Source of the DNA: Photobacterium piscicola
GTDB lineage: Bacteria > Pseudomonadota > Gammaproteobacteria > Enterobacterales > Vibrionaceae
Assembly: GCF_900166965.1 (NCBI RefSeq)
Contig: NZ_FUZI01000002.1
Span: 124,001-188,000 of the forward strand
Direction: 5' to 3'
DNA length: 64,000 bases
Shown: piece by piece, positions 45,973 through 56,839 of the stretch
Layout of the letters: each line of letters begins with the position of its first letter
Position numbering within the stretch: the stretch's first letter is position 1
The notes under the pieces: generated by a model
The model's database searches: none
What the model was told of the DNA's origin: nothing
What the model saw: the letters and a program-made list of their open reading frames with translations, nothing else
Translations under genes and position numbers: made by a program

Positions 45973-47592
45973 ATGAGCGCTTACTATCGTCTTTTTATTG
46001 TTGGTTTGGTTTTATTAGCTCTCAATGGCTGTAAACAACCAACAAAAGAATCTACAACTCAACGTCATGGGTTTGTCTATTGTGGTCAAGATACACCCAC
46101 AACACTTAATCCCCAGTTAACAGACGGTGGACTAACAGCAGAAACCCTTTCGGCACAAATTTTTGACCGTCTGCTATTACTTGATCCTGTTAGCCACAAA
46201 CCGTTACCTGATTTGGCGAAAAGCTGGACCGTCAGTGACGATGGTCTAATATATACCTTTACCCTTCGCCAGGGAGTACAGTTTCAAACAACCGCATGGT
46301 TTACTCCAACTCGTACCATGAATGCGAATGATGTCGTATTTAGCTTTGATCGCGTGATTAACCCTGATAACCCTTTTCATCATATTTCAGGCGGACGCTA
46401 TCCATGGTTTGAAAGTCTTGGGTTTGCCAATGATATCGAAGCGATTAAAGCCCTTAATCCTCATACGGTTCAATTTACTTTAAGACGCCCTGATAACTCA
46501 TTTTTATCTAATTTAGCCACCAGCTATGCGGTTATTTATTCTGCAGAGTATGGCAAACAATTATTAAAATCAGGCCAAATAGGTAAATTAGACAGTCGCC
46601 CTATTGGCACTGGACCTTTTTATGTGGATCAGTTTATTCCAAATGATCTCATTCGATTAAAGCACCATACTCATTACTGGCAAGGCGCTGCGCCGATGGA
46701 ACAAGTGGTGTTTGATATTTCATCACGTGGGATGGGCAATCTAACCAAATTATTAAGTGCTGAATGTGATGTTTTAGCCTCTCCCGTTGCAAGTCAGCTA
46801 CCCGTTATTACTGATAATGACAATTATGAGCTATTGGCTCAAACAGGCATGAACGTATCATTCCTAGCATTAAATACTGATCTAAAACCCTTAAACAACC
46901 TTAAAGTTCGTGAAGCGATTAGTTATGCCATTAATAGAAATACATTATTAAATTCAGTCTATTACGGTACAGCCACTAAAGCAAAAAGCTTATTACCACC
47001 AACATCATGGGCCTACAATAATAATAGTAAAGCCATTAACTATAACCCTAAAAAAGCGAAGGCCTTACTCAAACAAGCTGGCTATGACAATGCGCAGGTG
47101 CTAACAATGTGGGTGCCTTTAGAATCACGACCTTATAACCCTAGCCCACAAAAAACAGCCGAGCTTATTCAAGCTAACCTCAAAGCCATTGGGATTAATG
47201 TGATTATTTATCATCAAGATAACGTTGGTCGTCTGGGTGTGAATGATATGAATAAATACGATATGATGCTGGCGGGTTGGATTGCAGATAACGGCGATCC
47301 TGATAACTTTTTACGGCCATTATTGTCATGTAATGCTAAACATGCAGGACTCAATGTTGCTAATTGGTGTGATGTTCAATTTGATAATTTAATTGAATTA
47401 GCATTACGTACCAATAAAACTCAACAGCGAGTTACCTATTATCAACATGCACAAGATATTCTTGATCAGCAAGTGCCTATCATTCCTCTTGCTCATGGTG
47501 TGCATTTCCAAGCGCATAACAAAACACTCGGTGGGCTGCAAATGAGTCCTTTTGGCTCACGCTCATTTTCTAGTGTCTATCGGACTGAGTAA
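45973..47592 (+). CDS. sapA: SapA, peptide ABC transporter substrate-binding lipoprotein
   Basis: SapA is the periplasmic binding component of the Sap system, linked to antimicrobial peptide resistance, haem and peptide uptake; in E. coli the system is also tied to putrescine export. The 539-residue protein belongs to solute-binding family 5 (GTDTPTTLNPQL-like start YCGQDTPTTLNPQL, and PIGTGPFYVDQF). The signal has a lipobox LALNGC at Cys20, so here SapA is likely a lipoprotein. Ligand is unknown. It is the first gene of sapABCDF. Confidence 0.92.
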   Translation: MSAYYRLFIVGLVLLALNGCKQPTKESTTQRHGFVYCGQDTPTTLNPQLTDGGLTAETLSAQIFDRLLLLDPVSHKPLPDLAKSWTVSDDGLIYTFTLRQGVQFQTTAWFTPTRTMNANDVVFSFDRVINPDNPFHHISGGRYPWFESLGFANDIEAIKALNPHTVQFTLRRPDNSFLSNLATSYAVIYSAEYGKQLLKSGQIGKLDSRPIGTGPFYVDQFIPNDLIRLKHHTHYWQGAAPMEQVVFDISSRGMGNLTKLLSAECDVLASPVASQLPVITDNDNYELLAQTGMNVSFLALNTDLKPLNNLKVREAISYAINRNTLLNSVYYGTATKAKSLLPPTSWAYNNNSKAINYNPKKAKALLKQAGYDNAQVLTMWVPLESRPYNPSPQKTAELIQANLKAIGINVIIYHQDNVGRLGVNDMNKYDMMLAGWIADNGDPDNFLRPLLSCNAKHAGLNVANWCDVQFDNLIELALRTNKTQQRVTYYQHAQDILDQQVPIIPLAHGVHFQAHNKTLGGLQMSPFGSRSFSSVYRTE

Positions 47593-47595
47593 AGT

Positions 47596-48558
47596 ATGTT
47601 TATTTACACTATGCGTCGCTTAAATCTGTTTGTTATTACTCTACTCATTCTGACGATGGTGAGTTTTAGCATTTTAAGACTTGATACTCAATTGCAATGG
47701 GCATATGAACCCTTTTGGCAAGGCTGGTTCATTTACTTACAAAACTTAATCTCTGGTAACTTAGGTATTAGCCCTGCAGGTATTCCTATGAGTACAGAAA
47801 TACTCAAAGTTTTTCCAGCCACATTAGAGTTGTGCTTTTTTGCATTTATGCTGTCTTTAGTGATTGGTATTCCTTTAGGTACCATTGCCGGTGTCCGTCG
47901 TGGCTACCCAATTGATACCATCATCACTTCGATCACATTACTGGGCTATTCGATTCCATTATTCTGGTTAGCCATGTTACTTATCCTATTATTTTCATTG
48001 CACCTTGGATGGTTACCTGTTTCTGGACGCTATAGCTTGTTATACCAATTTAATCATATAACTGGTTTTGCATTAATTGATATTTTGCTCTCCGATAAGC
48101 CTTACCGTATGGAAGCATTTTTTGATGCCATTAAACATTTAGTCTTACCAACTATTGTGCTGGCAATGGCACCAACCACTGAAGTTATTCGTTTAACACG
48201 AGCCTCAATTGCCGAAGTAATGACTAAAAACTACATTAAAGTCGCACAAACGAAAGGTTTATCAACCTTTGAGATTGTACGCCGTCACGGAATGAAAAAT
48301 GCGTTACCGCCCATTATTCCTAAATTAGGTATGCAGTTTGCAGCCATGATGACTTTTGCAATGTTAACTGAATCTATTTTCAACTGGCCTGGCATTGGCC
48401 GCTGGTTACTCAATGCCATTGCCGCTCAAAACTATGTTGCCATTCAAGCAGGTGTGATTACTGTGGGTGGGTTTATTTTATTAGCCAACATTCTCTCTGA
48501 TCTTGTTGGTGCCATTATTAATCCATTAGTCAGGAAGGAATGGTATGCCATCAAATAG
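47596..48558 (+). CDS. sapB: SapB, peptide ABC transporter permease
   Basis: This 320-residue inner-membrane permease of the DppB/OppB type has about six TM segments. Its EAA loop, which contacts the ATPases, reads VIRLTRASIAEVMTKNYIKVAQTKGLS. It starts 3 bp after sapA and overlaps sapC by 14 bp, so the genes are translated as one unit. Confidence 0.93.
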   Translation: MFIYTMRRLNLFVITLLILTMVSFSILRLDTQLQWAYEPFWQGWFIYLQNLISGNLGISPAGIPMSTEILKVFPATLELCFFAFMLSLVIGIPLGTIAGVRRGYPIDTIITSITLLGYSIPLFWLAMLLILLFSLHLGWLPVSGRYSLLYQFNHITGFALIDILLSDKPYRMEAFFDAIKHLVLPTIVLAMAPTTEVIRLTRASIAEVMTKNYIKVAQTKGLSTFEIVRRHGMKNALPPIIPKLGMQFAAMMTFAMLTESIFNWPGIGRWLLNAIAAQNYVAIQAGVITVGGFILLANILSDLVGAIINPLVRKEWYAIK

Positions 48559-49432
48559 TGTTTACCAAGAAGCCACCATCCCGACACAATGGGAGCGTTC
48601 ATGGCAAAACTTTCGCGCCAATTCATTAGCTATGTTTGGCTTATGGTGTTTATTAGCACTGCTATTAATTACCATTAATGCGCGTTGGTTAGCACCCTAT
48701 TCTGCGATAGAGCAAGTGGGTGAATTATTGATGCCGCCATCATGGGACAACTCTGGTCATGTCTCATTCTTTTTTGGTACTGACGATCTGGGGCGAGATA
48801 TTCTGTCACGACTGTTAATCGGTAGCCAATTAACCTTTGGTTATGCTTTATTAGTTGCGATTGCATCTAGCATTATTGGACTGCTAATTGGTATTTTAGC
48901 TGGCATGAGTAATGGTCTTAAATCAAGTTTTCTTAACCATATTTTAGACACAGTTTTATCTATTCCATCACTATTACTGGCTATCATTGTTGTCGCATAT
49001 ATGGGGCCGGGTGAAACTCACATATTACTCGCTATTTGGCTCGCATTAATTCCACGCTTCATTCGTGCTGTGTATACCGCTGTGCACATTGAAGTCGCAA
49101 AAGATTACATTATTGCAGCGCGCCTTGATGGTGCAAATAACTTTTATTTGCTTTATAACTCGATACTACCAAACATTCTAACCACTATAACCACTGAAAT
49201 GACACGGGCTATTTCTGTCGCGATTATGGATATTGCAGCACTGGGTTTCCTTGGTTTAGGTGCACAAGCGCCACAACCAGAATGGGGAGCGATGCTTGGT
49301 GATTCAATCGATCTTATTTACCTTGCGCCATGGACAGTTACTCTACCTGGACTTGCAATTATGTTTAGCGTCTTAGTTGTTAACTTAGTCGGTGATGGTA
49401 TGCGCCAAGCACTTAACGCGGGAATTGATTAA
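48545..49432 (+). CDS. sapC: SapC, peptide ABC transporter permease
   Basis: This 295-residue DppC/OppC-type permease pairs with SapB. Features: an N-terminal TM with the family cytoplasmic lead ([16 protein letters not shown]), [22 protein letters not shown] before the core, and the EAA-type loop [21 protein letters not shown]. It starts inside the end of sapB and is followed by sapD after one base. Confidence 0.93.
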   Translation: MPSNSVYQEATIPTQWERSWQNFRANSLAMFGLWCLLALLLITINARWLAPYSAIEQVGELLMPPSWDNSGHVSFFFGTDDLGRDILSRLLIGSQLTFGYALLVAIASSIIGLLIGILAGMSNGLKSSFLNHILDTVLSIPSLLLAIIVVAYMGPGETHILLAIWLALIPRFIRAVYTAVHIEVAKDYIIAARLDGANNFYLLYNSILPNILTTITTEMTRAISVAIMDIAALGFLGLGAQAPQPEWGAMLGDSIDLIYLAPWTVTLPGLAIMFSVLVVNLVGDGMRQALNAGID

Positions 49433-49433
49433 C

Positions 49434-50432
49434 ATGCCATTACTCGATATACGTAACCTCACTATAGAGATTGACACGCCACAAGGGATGGTAAAAGCAG
49501 TTGATCGCATGAGCCTAACCATTAACGAAAGTGAAATTCGTGGTTTAGTGGGAGAATCAGGCTCAGGAAAAAGTTTAGTTGCTAAGGCTATCGCTGGTGT
49601 ATGTAAAGATAACTGGCGGGTTAACGCTGACCGTATGCGCCTAGGTGATGTAGATTTACTCGCCTTGTCCCCTCGTCAGCGACGTAAAATTGTAAGCCGT
49701 GAAATTGCAATGATTTTTCAAGAGCCTTCAACTTGCCTTGATCCCTCAGAGCGTATTGGTGAACAGTTAGAAGAAGCAATCCCGTCATCATCATTTAACG
49801 GCCGTATTTGGCAGCGTTTTCATTGGCGCCAAAAACAAGCGATCGCACTACTGCATAAAGTCGGTATTAAAGAACATAAACGGATCATGCGTAGCTATCC
49901 TTATGAGCTAACCGATGGCGAGTGTCAAAAAGTGATGATCGCAATGGCGATTGCGAACCGTCCTCGACTGTTAATTGCAGATGAACCAACCAACGATCTT
50001 GATCCTATCACTCAAGCACAAATCTTCCGTTTACTCAGCCGTATGAACCAATTAGGTAACACCACAATTCTACTTGTTAGTCATGATCTCACGACCGTGA
50101 CCCAATGGGCAGATAGAATAACCGTAATGTATTGTGGCCAATCGGTAGAATCAGGCACATCAAAACAACTGCTTGAATTACCACATCACCCTTATACTGC
50201 GGCACTGATGCGCGCAATGCCTGACTTTTCACTTGGCATTAGCCATAAGTGTAAATTAGAAACATTACCTGGTTCTATTCCCCCACTGCAGCATTTACCA
50301 ATAGGCTGTCGTTTAGGGCCGCGCTGTCCTTACGCACAACGAAAATGTGTTGAAGTGCCACAGCGTCAGAAAATTAAAGGTCATAAATTTAGCTGTCATT
50401 TCCCGCTAAATATGAAGGATGACAACAAATGA
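49434..50432 (+). CDS. sapD: SapD, peptide ABC transporter ATPase
   Basis: This 332-residue ATPase has Walker A GESGSGKS, the signature in its SapD-specific form [12 protein letters not shown] (in place of LSGGQ), Walker [13 protein letters not shown], and an oligopeptide-type C-terminal domain with cysteines ([17 protein letters not shown]). In E. coli SapD also supplies ATP for Trk potassium uptake. The ATG at 49434, one base after the sapC stop, is used because the family starts [13 protein letters not shown]. It overlaps sapF by four bases. Confidence 0.94.
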   Translation: MPLLDIRNLTIEIDTPQGMVKAVDRMSLTINESEIRGLVGESGSGKSLVAKAIAGVCKDNWRVNADRMRLGDVDLLALSPRQRRKIVSREIAMIFQEPSTCLDPSERIGEQLEEAIPSSSFNGRIWQRFHWRQKQAIALLHKVGIKEHKRIMRSYPYELTDGECQKVMIAMAIANRPRLLIADEPTNDLDPITQAQIFRLLSRMNQLGNTTILLVSHDLTTVTQWADRITVMYCGQSVESGTSKQLLELPHHPYTAALMRAMPDFSLGISHKCKLETLPGSIPPLQHLPIGCRLGPRCPYAQRKCVEVPQRQKIKGHKFSCHFPLNMKDDNK

Positions 50433-51253
50433 GCTCATTACTTGAAGTTGTAAATCTAAAGAAAGATTACCATTATCGTTCTGGCTTATTCCGTCGCCGC
50501 ACTATTGAAGCGGTAAAACCAGTTTCATTTCAGCTTAATGCCGGCGAAACAATCGCACTATTAGGTGAGAATGGCTCAGGTAAATCAACATTAGCTAAAA
50601 TGCTTGCTGGCGTGATCACGCCCACAGAAGGCATTGTACGCGTTAATGGTGAGCTACTTCATCACCATGATTATCAAACTCGCTGTAAACTGATTCGAAT
50701 GATTTTTCAAGATCCAAATACTGCGCTAAATCCGCGCATTCAAATTGGACGTATTCTTGAAGGCCCATTAAAACGAAATACGAATATGACCCCACAAGCA
50801 CGTGAGCGACGTATTATGGATACCTTAAAACGGGTTGGTTTACTGCCAGAGCATGCTTATTTTTACCCTCAAATGCTCGCGACAGGACAAAAACAACGTG
50901 TATCTCTCGCTCGTGCATTGATATTACAACCTTGTATTATTGTCGCCGATGAAGCATTAAATGGTTTAGACATGTCAATGCGTTCACAGATGATAAATCT
51001 GCTACTTGAATTACAAGAAGAGATGGGTTTGTCTTATGTTTATGTATCGCAGCATATGGGAGTGGTGAAACATTTCAGTGACAAGGTCATGGTTATGCAA
51101 GATGGTGAAGTGGTTGAAAAAGGACGAACCGCTAACGTGTTTGATAATCCGAAGCATTCATTAACCCAAAAACTCCTTGATAGTCACTTTAGCTCACCAA
51201 CCCGAGAAAAAAGTACTCGAATACTTAATAGCACCCCTAAAATTAGTTATTAG
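50429..51253 (+). CDS. sapF: SapF, peptide ABC transporter ATPase
   Basis: This 274-residue partner ATPase of SapD has Walker [10 protein letters not shown], the signature [12 protein letters not shown] (a form typical of SapF rather than LSGGQ), and Walker [13 protein letters not shown], where A replaces P of the usual DEPT. It is the last gene of the operon, ending before a long inverted repeat. Confidence 0.94.
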   Translation: MSSLLEVVNLKKDYHYRSGLFRRRTIEAVKPVSFQLNAGETIALLGENGSGKSTLAKMLAGVITPTEGIVRVNGELLHHHDYQTRCKLIRMIFQDPNTALNPRIQIGRILEGPLKRNTNMTPQARERRIMDTLKRVGLLPEHAYFYPQMLATGQKQRVSLARALILQPCIIVADEALNGLDMSMRSQMINLLLELQEEMGLSYVYVSQHMGVVKHFSDKVMVMQDGEVVEKGRTANVFDNPKHSLTQKLLDSHFSSPTREKSTRILNSTPKISY

Positions 51254-51260
51254 TTATAAA

Positions 51261-51309
51261 AATAACGCCAGTATGCTCACGTTATTAAGGTGAAAAATAC
51301 TGGCGTTAT
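51261..51309. terminator. Long inverted repeat between sapF and pyrF
   Basis: ATAACGCCAGTAT and ATACTGGCGTTAT form a 13-bp perfect stem. An inner TCAC/GTGA pair extends it. It has no T-run but sits between convergent genes, so it probably acts as a shared transcript end. Confidence 0.7.
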
Positions 51310-51330
51310 CGTTTGCTTAATACATTAAAT

Positions 51331-52041
51331 TTATACCAATGTTTTATTGATTGCGGCTAATACTGCTGCAGGATCGCTTGCCTGAGTAATAGGACGACCA
51401 ATCACTAAATAATCAGATCCAGCAGCGACAGCTTCAACTGGCGTCATCACACGACGCTGATCACCCGCTTCACTTCCTACAGGACGAATGCCAGGTGTTA
51501 CTAACTTAAATTGTTGCCCAAGTTTAGCTTTTAATAAACTCGCTTCTTGTGCAGAACAAACAACACCGTCAAGACCACTATTTTTAGTCAATGTCGCTAA
51601 GTTTAATACTTGTTGTTGTGGCTGACATGCAATGCCAATACCCGCTAAATCACTGGCTTCCATGCTGGTTAACACTGTAACACCAATTAACAATGGACGA
51701 TCTTTACCATACGGCTCAAGGATTTCACGTGATGCCGTCATCATGCGTTCACCACCACTCGCATGCACATTTACCATCCATACACCTAATTCAGCAGCAG
51801 CTCTTACAGCTTTTGAACAGGTGTTTGGAATATCATGAAATTTTAAATCCAGAAATACAGAATGGCCCCGATCATGCAATTGACGCACGAAATCAGGGCC
51901 AAAAAAAGTAAACATTTCTTTGCCGACTTTTAAGCGACAACTTCCCGGCTCAATACGATCGACAAAAGCGAGTGCCTCATTATGATTATCATAGTCAAGG
52001 GCAACGATTACTTTAGGGTCTGTTACTTTAGCGTCTAGCAT
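51331..52041 (-). CDS. pyrF: Orotidine 5'-phosphate decarboxylase (PyrF)
   Basis: PyrF converts OMP to UMP, the final step of UMP synthesis. The 236-residue TIM-barrel protein has the catalytic D-x-K-x2-D in [12 protein letters not shown], the start VIVALDYDN, and the phosphate-binding LVTPGIRP and [18 protein letters not shown] precedes the ATG. In E. coli too it follows lapAB; here a terminator separates it from lapB, so it has its own promoter. Confidence 0.95.
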   Translation of the reverse strand: MLDAKVTDPKVIVALDYDNHNEALAFVDRIEPGSCRLKVGKEMFTFFGPDFVRQLHDRGHSVFLDLKFHDIPNTCSKAVRAAAELGVWMVNVHASGGERMMTASREILEPYGKDRPLLIGVTVLTSMEASDLAGIGIACQPQQQVLNLATLTKNSGLDGVVCSAQEASLLKAKLGQQFKLVTPGIRPVGSEAGDQRRVMTPVEAVAAGSDYLVIGRPITQASDPAAVLAAINKTLV

Positions 52042-52137
52042 TGAGGCTCCTATTATCTCTAAATATATCCACTGAGCGGTTATCCCACCGCCGGCAGGAT
52101 TTTACATCAATTGATTAAATTTGATAGCTACAACTAC

Positions 52138-52169
52138 AAAAAAACCAGTACATTACTGCACTGGTTTTA
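52138..52169 (-). terminator. Intrinsic terminator of lapAB
   Basis: On the minus strand AAAACCAGT and ACTGGTTTT pair around a ten-base loop, then a T-run. Confidence 0.88.
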
Positions 52170-52194
52170 ATATGATATAAACAAACGGTGGCAA

Positions 52195-53364
52195 TTATTC
52201 ACCATCAAGTCCTCGAATTGGCTTTATTTGTCCCCAGCTTTTACAAGAAGGACATTGCCAATACAAAGCATGCGTTGCAAACCCGCATTGACGACAACGG
52301 TAACGAGGTTTTACTTTAAGCTGCTCACCAACTAAGTGACGTAAGCTGGTTAAACTTTCTTTTGCACGACCTTCTTCAGCTTCATCAAGATGGTATTCCA
52401 TCAACTGATAAAAGCCTTTCATAGTTGGATTTTTTTGAAGTTGGCGTGTCATAAAAGATTGCGCCGTTACAGCACCATCGTGTTTTGCTATTTCATCAGC
52501 GAGCATGAGTTCTGCACTCGCCCCTGCTTTTTGATCAACACAATGCTGTAAATACTTAAGCCATGCGGTTTGATTATTCATCGCCTCATAGCACTCAAGT
52601 AACAGAGGCAAAGCTTCACCAACAAACTCAATATCTTGCTCTGATATCCGCTCTAATGTTTTTGCCGCTTGCTTATATTCTTGTTGTTTAACCTGAATTT
52701 TGGCAACAACAATGGATGCGCGTACACAATGTTTATCTACTGATAGTGCTTTTTTTAATAGCTGAATGGCTTTATCTTGATTTTGAGCGCTGAGCTCAAG
52801 CATCGCAAGTTCACACCAGTAATGGGCAATATCATGCTTTAATTTGGTCTTGCCTAATTTCACCAACTGAGTGGCCATTTCAATGGCTTTTTCCCACTCA
52901 CGGGTTTGTTGGTAAATAGCTAATAATTGTTGTAAGGCTGGCTTACGATAGTCTGGCTCATCCAACAACTGTTCAAAAATACGTTCAGCGCGATCAAAAA
53001 AACCAGCGACCATATAATCTTTAGCTAACTGCTGTAATGATAAGTTACGTTGCTCAATCGATAAATTCGGCCTTGCTATCAAATTCTGGTGAATACGAAT
53101 GGCGCGATCAACCTCTCCTCTGCTACGGAATAGATTTCCTAAAGCAAGATGAGTATCAATAGTTTCACTGTCAACCTGAAGCAATTCAATGAACAGGTCT
53201 ACTGCTTTATCAGACTGATCTGATAACAGCATATTAAGACCTGTTACATACTGGCGAGATAAGTGGTCAGACTTTTCTTGCTTTTGGTTACTTGCGCTCC
53301 TGTTACCCATGTACCAACCATAAGCGGCAGCAATAGGTAAAAGTAGGAACAACAATTCAAGCAT
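52195..53364 (-). CDS. lapB: Lipopolysaccharide assembly protein LapB (YciM)
   Basis: LapB steers FtsH-dependent breakdown of LpxC and so limits LPS synthesis. The 389-residue protein has an N-terminal membrane anchor (LLFLLLPIAAAYGWYMG), a row of TPR repeats (about 35-335) and a C-terminal rubredoxin-like metal site (CRQCGFATHALYWQCPSCKSWG with two CxxC pairs). Its length equals that of E. coli LapB (389). It lies 6 bp after lapA. Confidence 0.95.
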   Translation of the reverse strand: MLELLFLLLPIAAAYGWYMGNRSASNQKQEKSDHLSRQYVTGLNMLLSDQSDKAVDLFIELLQVDSETIDTHLALGNLFRSRGEVDRAIRIHQNLIARPNLSIEQRNLSLQQLAKDYMVAGFFDRAERIFEQLLDEPDYRKPALQQLLAIYQQTREWEKAIEMATQLVKLGKTKLKHDIAHYWCELAMLELSAQNQDKAIQLLKKALSVDKHCVRASIVVAKIQVKQQEYKQAAKTLERISEQDIEFVGEALPLLLECYEAMNNQTAWLKYLQHCVDQKAGASAELMLADEIAKHDGAVTAQSFMTRQLQKNPTMKGFYQLMEYHLDEAEEGRAKESLTSLRHLVGEQLKVKPRYRCRQCGFATHALYWQCPSCKSWGQIKPIRGLDGE

Positions 53365-53370
53365 TAATTC

Positions 53371-53655
53371 TTATTCCTTAATAGGCTGAGCACGAAGCTG
53401 GTCAAGTTCTTGCTGCTGCTTCGCTACTTTCTTCGTTAAACGATTTTTAGCAAATCGTGCTTTTAGGTATAAAGTACCACAAATTACCCAACCAATAACA
53501 AAGCCAGCACCAAATGCTGTTCCTAATAACGTAGAAAGCTGAAATTCACCCTGAGCAACTAAATAATCAAAATTAACCATTATTTGATTTTGCGCACCAA
53601 GAGCCAGAGTGATCAAAAAGGCAGCTACTAGAACAATAATTCCTAAAATCTTCAT
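53371..53655 (-). CDS. lapA: Lipopolysaccharide assembly protein LapA (YciS)
   Basis: This 94-residue inner-membrane protein of the DUF1049 family has two TM segments (ILGIIVLVAAFLITLALG and TLLGTAFGAGFVIGWVICGTLYL) and a coiled-coil cytoplasmic tail. It is the partner of LapB. AGAGGA before the ATG at 53655 supports this start over a GTG at 53670. It forms the lapA-lapB operon. Confidence 0.93.
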   Translation of the reverse strand: MKILGIIVLVAAFLITLALGAQNQIMVNFDYLVAQGEFQLSTLLGTAFGAGFVIGWVICGTLYLKARFAKNRLTKKVAKQQQELDQLRAQPIKE

Positions 53656-53735
53656 CGTGAATCCTCTCACTAAATCTAAATTATAATTACTGATTATGCA
53701 GTAATTTTACCGATCAAACCATGATCTATAGACAT

Positions 53736-53770
53736 AAAAAAACGGCATACAGAGTGTATGCCGTTTTTTT
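53736..53770. terminator. Intrinsic terminator of ihfB (symmetrical)
   Basis: AAAAAAACGGCATAC, AGAGT loop, GTATGCCGTTTTTTT: a 15-bp perfect stem, 13 bp past the ihfB stop. Confidence 0.95.
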
Positions 53771-53783
53771 GTTCTATTCGCGG

Positions 53784-54074
53784 TTAAGCAGCTATCGATG
53801 CATTAACACGGTCACGTAATTCTTTTCCTGGCTTGAAGTGAGGAACGTACTTGCCGTCCAACTCAACTTTATCACCTGTCTTTGGATTACGGCCAACGCG
53901 AGGAGCACGGTAATGCAAAGAGAAGCTACCAAAGCCACGGATCTCAATGCGATCACCTTCTGCAAGTGTGTTCGCCATATGTTCAAGAATATCCTTGATT
54001 GCATCTTCTACCTGTTTGGCAGAAAGATGTGTTTGTTGACTACACAGTCTTTCAATTAATTCAGACTTTGTCAT
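53784..54074 (-). CDS. ihfB: Integration host factor beta subunit (IhfB)
   Basis: IhfB pairs with IhfA to bend DNA at specific sites. The 96-residue protein (E. coli 94) has the HU/IHF fold with the N-terminal helices [17 protein letters not shown], the motif [14 protein letters not shown] and the beta-arm proline in GRNPKTG, which intercalates into DNA. GGAG five bases before the ATG at 54074 sets the start over a GTG six bases upstream. It follows rpsA, the universal gammaproteobacterial arrangement. Confidence 0.96.
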   Translation of the reverse strand: MTKSELIERLCSQQTHLSAKQVEDAIKDILEHMANTLAEGDRIEIRGFGSFSLHYRAPRVGRNPKTGDKVELDGKYVPHFKPGKELRDRVNASIAA

Positions 54075-54117
54075 AAACACTCCGTTTTAGTAAGTTTCTC
54101 AATAGTATAGCCGTTTA

Positions 54118-54145
54118 GAGGGAAAAAGCTAAAGCGATTTCCCTC
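54118..54145 (-). repeat. Inverted repeat between rpsA and ihfB
   Basis: GAGGGAAA and TTTCCCTC flank 12 bases. Without a T-run it is more likely a processing or partial-attenuation hairpin that lets some rpsA transcripts continue into ihfB. Confidence 0.5.
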
Positions 54146-54154
54146 AACGCTCAA

Positions 54155-55825
54155 TTATTCGCCTTTAGCAGCTTTGAAAGCGTCAGCCATAGCGTTACCA
54201 AACGCAGCATCGTCTGCTTTGTTTAGTGTAGCCATTGCTTCTTGCTCTTCAGCAACGTCTTTAGCACGTACAGAAAGGTTGATTACGCGGTTCTTACGGT
54301 CAACGCCAGTGAACTTAGATTCAATAGCATCGCCAACTGCAAGAATTAGAGTTGCGTCTTCAACACGGTCTACAGATGCTTCAGAAGCGCGTAGGTAACC
54401 TTCAACACCTTCAGCTAGCTCAACAGTTGCGCCTTTAGCGTCAACAGCAATAACTTTACCAGTTACTAGAGCACCTTTCTTAGTGTCAGCTACGAAGCTG
54501 TTGAATGGGTCTTCTTCGATTTGCTTAACGCCTAGAGAGATACGCTCACGCTCTGCGTCAACTGCAAGAACTACTGCAGAAATTTCGTCGCCTTTCTTGA
54601 AGTCACGAACTGCGTCTTCACCAGAAACATTCCAAGAAATGTCAGATAGGTGAACTAGACCGTCGATGCCGCCTTCAAGACCGATGAAGATACCGAAATC
54701 AGTGATTGACTTGATCTTACCAGTTACTTTGTCGCCCTTAGCTTGCATTTCTGCAAATGACTGCCATGGGTTAGCTTTACACTGCTTAAGACCTAGAGAG
54801 ATACGACGACGTTCTTCGTCGATATCAAGAACCATAACTTCAACTTCGTCGCCCACGTTAACAACTTTAGATGGGTGGATGTTTTTGTTAGTCCAATCCA
54901 TTTCAGAAACGTGAACAAGACCTTCAACGCCTTCTTCGATTTCAACGAAGCAGCCGTAGTCAGTAAGGTTAGTTACGCGACCAGTAAGCTTAGTGCTTTC
55001 TGGGTAACGCTTAGCGATTGCAACCCATGGATCTTCGCCAAGTTGCTTAAGACCTAGTGATACGCGAGTACGCTCACGGTCGAACTTAAGAACTTTAACG
55101 TTGATTTCATCGCCAACATTAACGATTTCAGAAGGGTGCTTAACACGCTTCCAAGCCATGTCAGTGATGTGTAGAAGACCGTCAACACCGCCAAGATCAA
55201 CGAATGCGCCGTAGTCAGTAAGGTTCTTAACGATACCTTTAACTTCCATGCCTTCTTGTAGAGAAGCAAGTAGCTCATCACGCTCAACACTGTTCTCAGA
55301 CTCGATAACAGCACGACGTGAAACAACAACGTTGTTGCGCTTCTGGTCAAGCTTAATTACTTTGAACTCAAGTTCTTTGTTTTCTAGGTGAGCAGTGTCA
55401 CGAACTGGACGTACGTCTACTAGAGAACCTGGTAGGAACGCACGGATGCCGTTAAGTTCAACTGTGAAGCCGCCCTTAACTTTACCGTTGATGATACCAA
55501 CAACTGTTTCAGCATCTTCATAAGCTTTTTCAAGCTGGATCCAAGCTTCGTGACGCTTAGCTTTCTCACGAGAAAGCTTAGTTTCACCAAAACCATCTTC
55601 GATCGCGTCAAGAGCAACGTCAACCTGAGCGCCAACTTCGATTTCTAGTTCGCCAGCAGCGTTCTTGAATTCTTCAGCAGGAATAGATGACTCAGATTTT
55701 AGACCAGCGTCAACTAGTACGTAACCGTTTTCGATAGCGATTACAGTACCTTTAACGATTGCACCTGGGCGAGTTTCAACTTGGTTTAGCGACTCTTCAA
55801 AGAGTTGAGCAAAAGATTCAGTCAT
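54155..55825 (-). CDS. rpsA: 30S ribosomal protein S1
   Basis: S1 helps the 30S subunit bind and unfold mRNA. The 556-residue protein (E. coli 557) contains six S1/OB-fold domains (starting near residues 20, 105, 190, 275, 362 and 449). The last four carry the repeated pattern [20 protein letters not shown] / [21 protein letters not shown]. Codon choice is strongly restricted, as expected for a very highly expressed gene. It lies between cmk and ihfB. Confidence 0.97.
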   Translation of the reverse strand: MTESFAQLFEESLNQVETRPGAIVKGTVIAIENGYVLVDAGLKSESSIPAEEFKNAAGELEIEVGAQVDVALDAIEDGFGETKLSREKAKRHEAWIQLEKAYEDAETVVGIINGKVKGGFTVELNGIRAFLPGSLVDVRPVRDTAHLENKELEFKVIKLDQKRNNVVVSRRAVIESENSVERDELLASLQEGMEVKGIVKNLTDYGAFVDLGGVDGLLHITDMAWKRVKHPSEIVNVGDEINVKVLKFDRERTRVSLGLKQLGEDPWVAIAKRYPESTKLTGRVTNLTDYGCFVEIEEGVEGLVHVSEMDWTNKNIHPSKVVNVGDEVEVMVLDIDEERRRISLGLKQCKANPWQSFAEMQAKGDKVTGKIKSITDFGIFIGLEGGIDGLVHLSDISWNVSGEDAVRDFKKGDEISAVVLAVDAERERISLGVKQIEEDPFNSFVADTKKGALVTGKVIAVDAKGATVELAEGVEGYLRASEASVDRVEDATLILAVGDAIESKFTGVDRKNRVINLSVRAKDVAEEQEAMATLNKADDAAFGNAMADAFKAAKGE

Positions 55826-55949
55826 TTAATTAATCTTCAATATGATAAACAACCATGGGTATCCTACCGCATGGGGTTGATAATAAAGTCAGTTATCATC
55901 CGTGACACCGACGTTATTTAGCCGCTTACGCGACTAAATATGGATTCGT
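55826..55949 (-). promoter_or_regulatory. Structured leader of rpsA
   Basis: The leader holds two hairpins. The first is TATTTAG-CGC/GCG-CTAAATA with one mismatch and a four-base loop (55915-55940). The second is CAACCATG against CATGGGGTTG with an inner GGTA/TACC stem (about 55850-55880). S1 controls its own translation through a multi-hairpin leader in E. coli; this arrangement fits, but the match is by structure only. Confidence 0.5.
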
Positions 55950-56627
55950 TTATTTTAGCTTAACATCAACATATGCCAAGACTTTTTCAAGCACTTGTTC
56001 AATTGACATCTCAGTTGAGTCAAGCACTAAAGCGTCATCAGCAGGGCGTAAAGGCGCTACAGCACGATTGCGATCGCGGTAGTCTCGCTCCTGAATTTCG
56101 CTTAAAAGGCTGCTAAAACTAACATCTAAGCCTTTTTTTTGCAACTGATTCATACGACGAGTTGCACGTTCTTCAGCACTGGCATCTAAGAAGATCTTCA
56201 CTTCCGCGGATGTGAATACAACTGTACCCATATCACGCCCGTCGGCAACCAAACCCGGTTGCTCATTAAATGCACGCTGACGGCGTAATAATGCTTCACG
56301 CACGCGTGGTAATGCTGCAACTTTTGATGCTGCATTGCCTACTTTTTCAGTACGAAGTGTATCAGAAACATCTTCACCTTCAAGAATAACTCGAACCAAT
56401 TCACCTTCAGCAACAAACTGAACATCAAGATGTGCAGCGAGAGGGACTAAAGCATCTTCAGATTCAGTATCTACGCCATGATGAAGTGCTGCAAGTGCAA
56501 GAACACGGTAAATAGCACCGGAATCAAGCAGATTCCAGCCAAGCTTTTCTGCTAACAGCATACATAGTGTGCCTTTACCTGCACCACTAGGCCCATCAAC
56601 AGTAATGACTGGAGCATGAGTAGACAT
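55950..56627 (-). CDS. cmk: Cytidylate kinase (Cmk)
   Basis: Cmk phosphorylates CMP and dCMP. The 225-residue protein (E. coli 227) has the P-loop GPSGAGKGT (about residues 12-20), the LID region [10 protein letters not shown] and the insert domain typical of bacterial CMP kinases ([24 protein letters not shown]). GGAG seven bases before the ATG at 56627 sets the start. It sits between aroA and rpsA as in E. coli. Confidence 0.96.
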   Translation of the reverse strand: MSTHAPVITVDGPSGAGKGTLCMLLAEKLGWNLLDSGAIYRVLALAALHHGVDTESEDALVPLAAHLDVQFVAEGELVRVILEGEDVSDTLRTEKVGNAASKVAALPRVREALLRRQRAFNEQPGLVADGRDMGTVVFTSAEVKIFLDASAEERATRRMNQLQKKGLDVSFSSLLSEIQERDYRDRNRAVAPLRPADDALVLDSTEMSIEQVLEKVLAYVDVKLK

Positions 56628-56839
56628 AAGTTTTCTCCGAATAGGTGTCCGTAATAGCAGCAACTTAACCTTAATTAAGGTTAGCCATCAAACGGTGGCA
56701 CATTATACGGAAAAAAATCTAAGATTTATAGGGTTATTCCCTTTTCTATCATACCTTTTTACACTAATTAAAAACTCTGAGTAATCCTATAAGGCAACTA
56801 TAGATGTAAACTTAGAAATCAATAATTAATCATTCAACG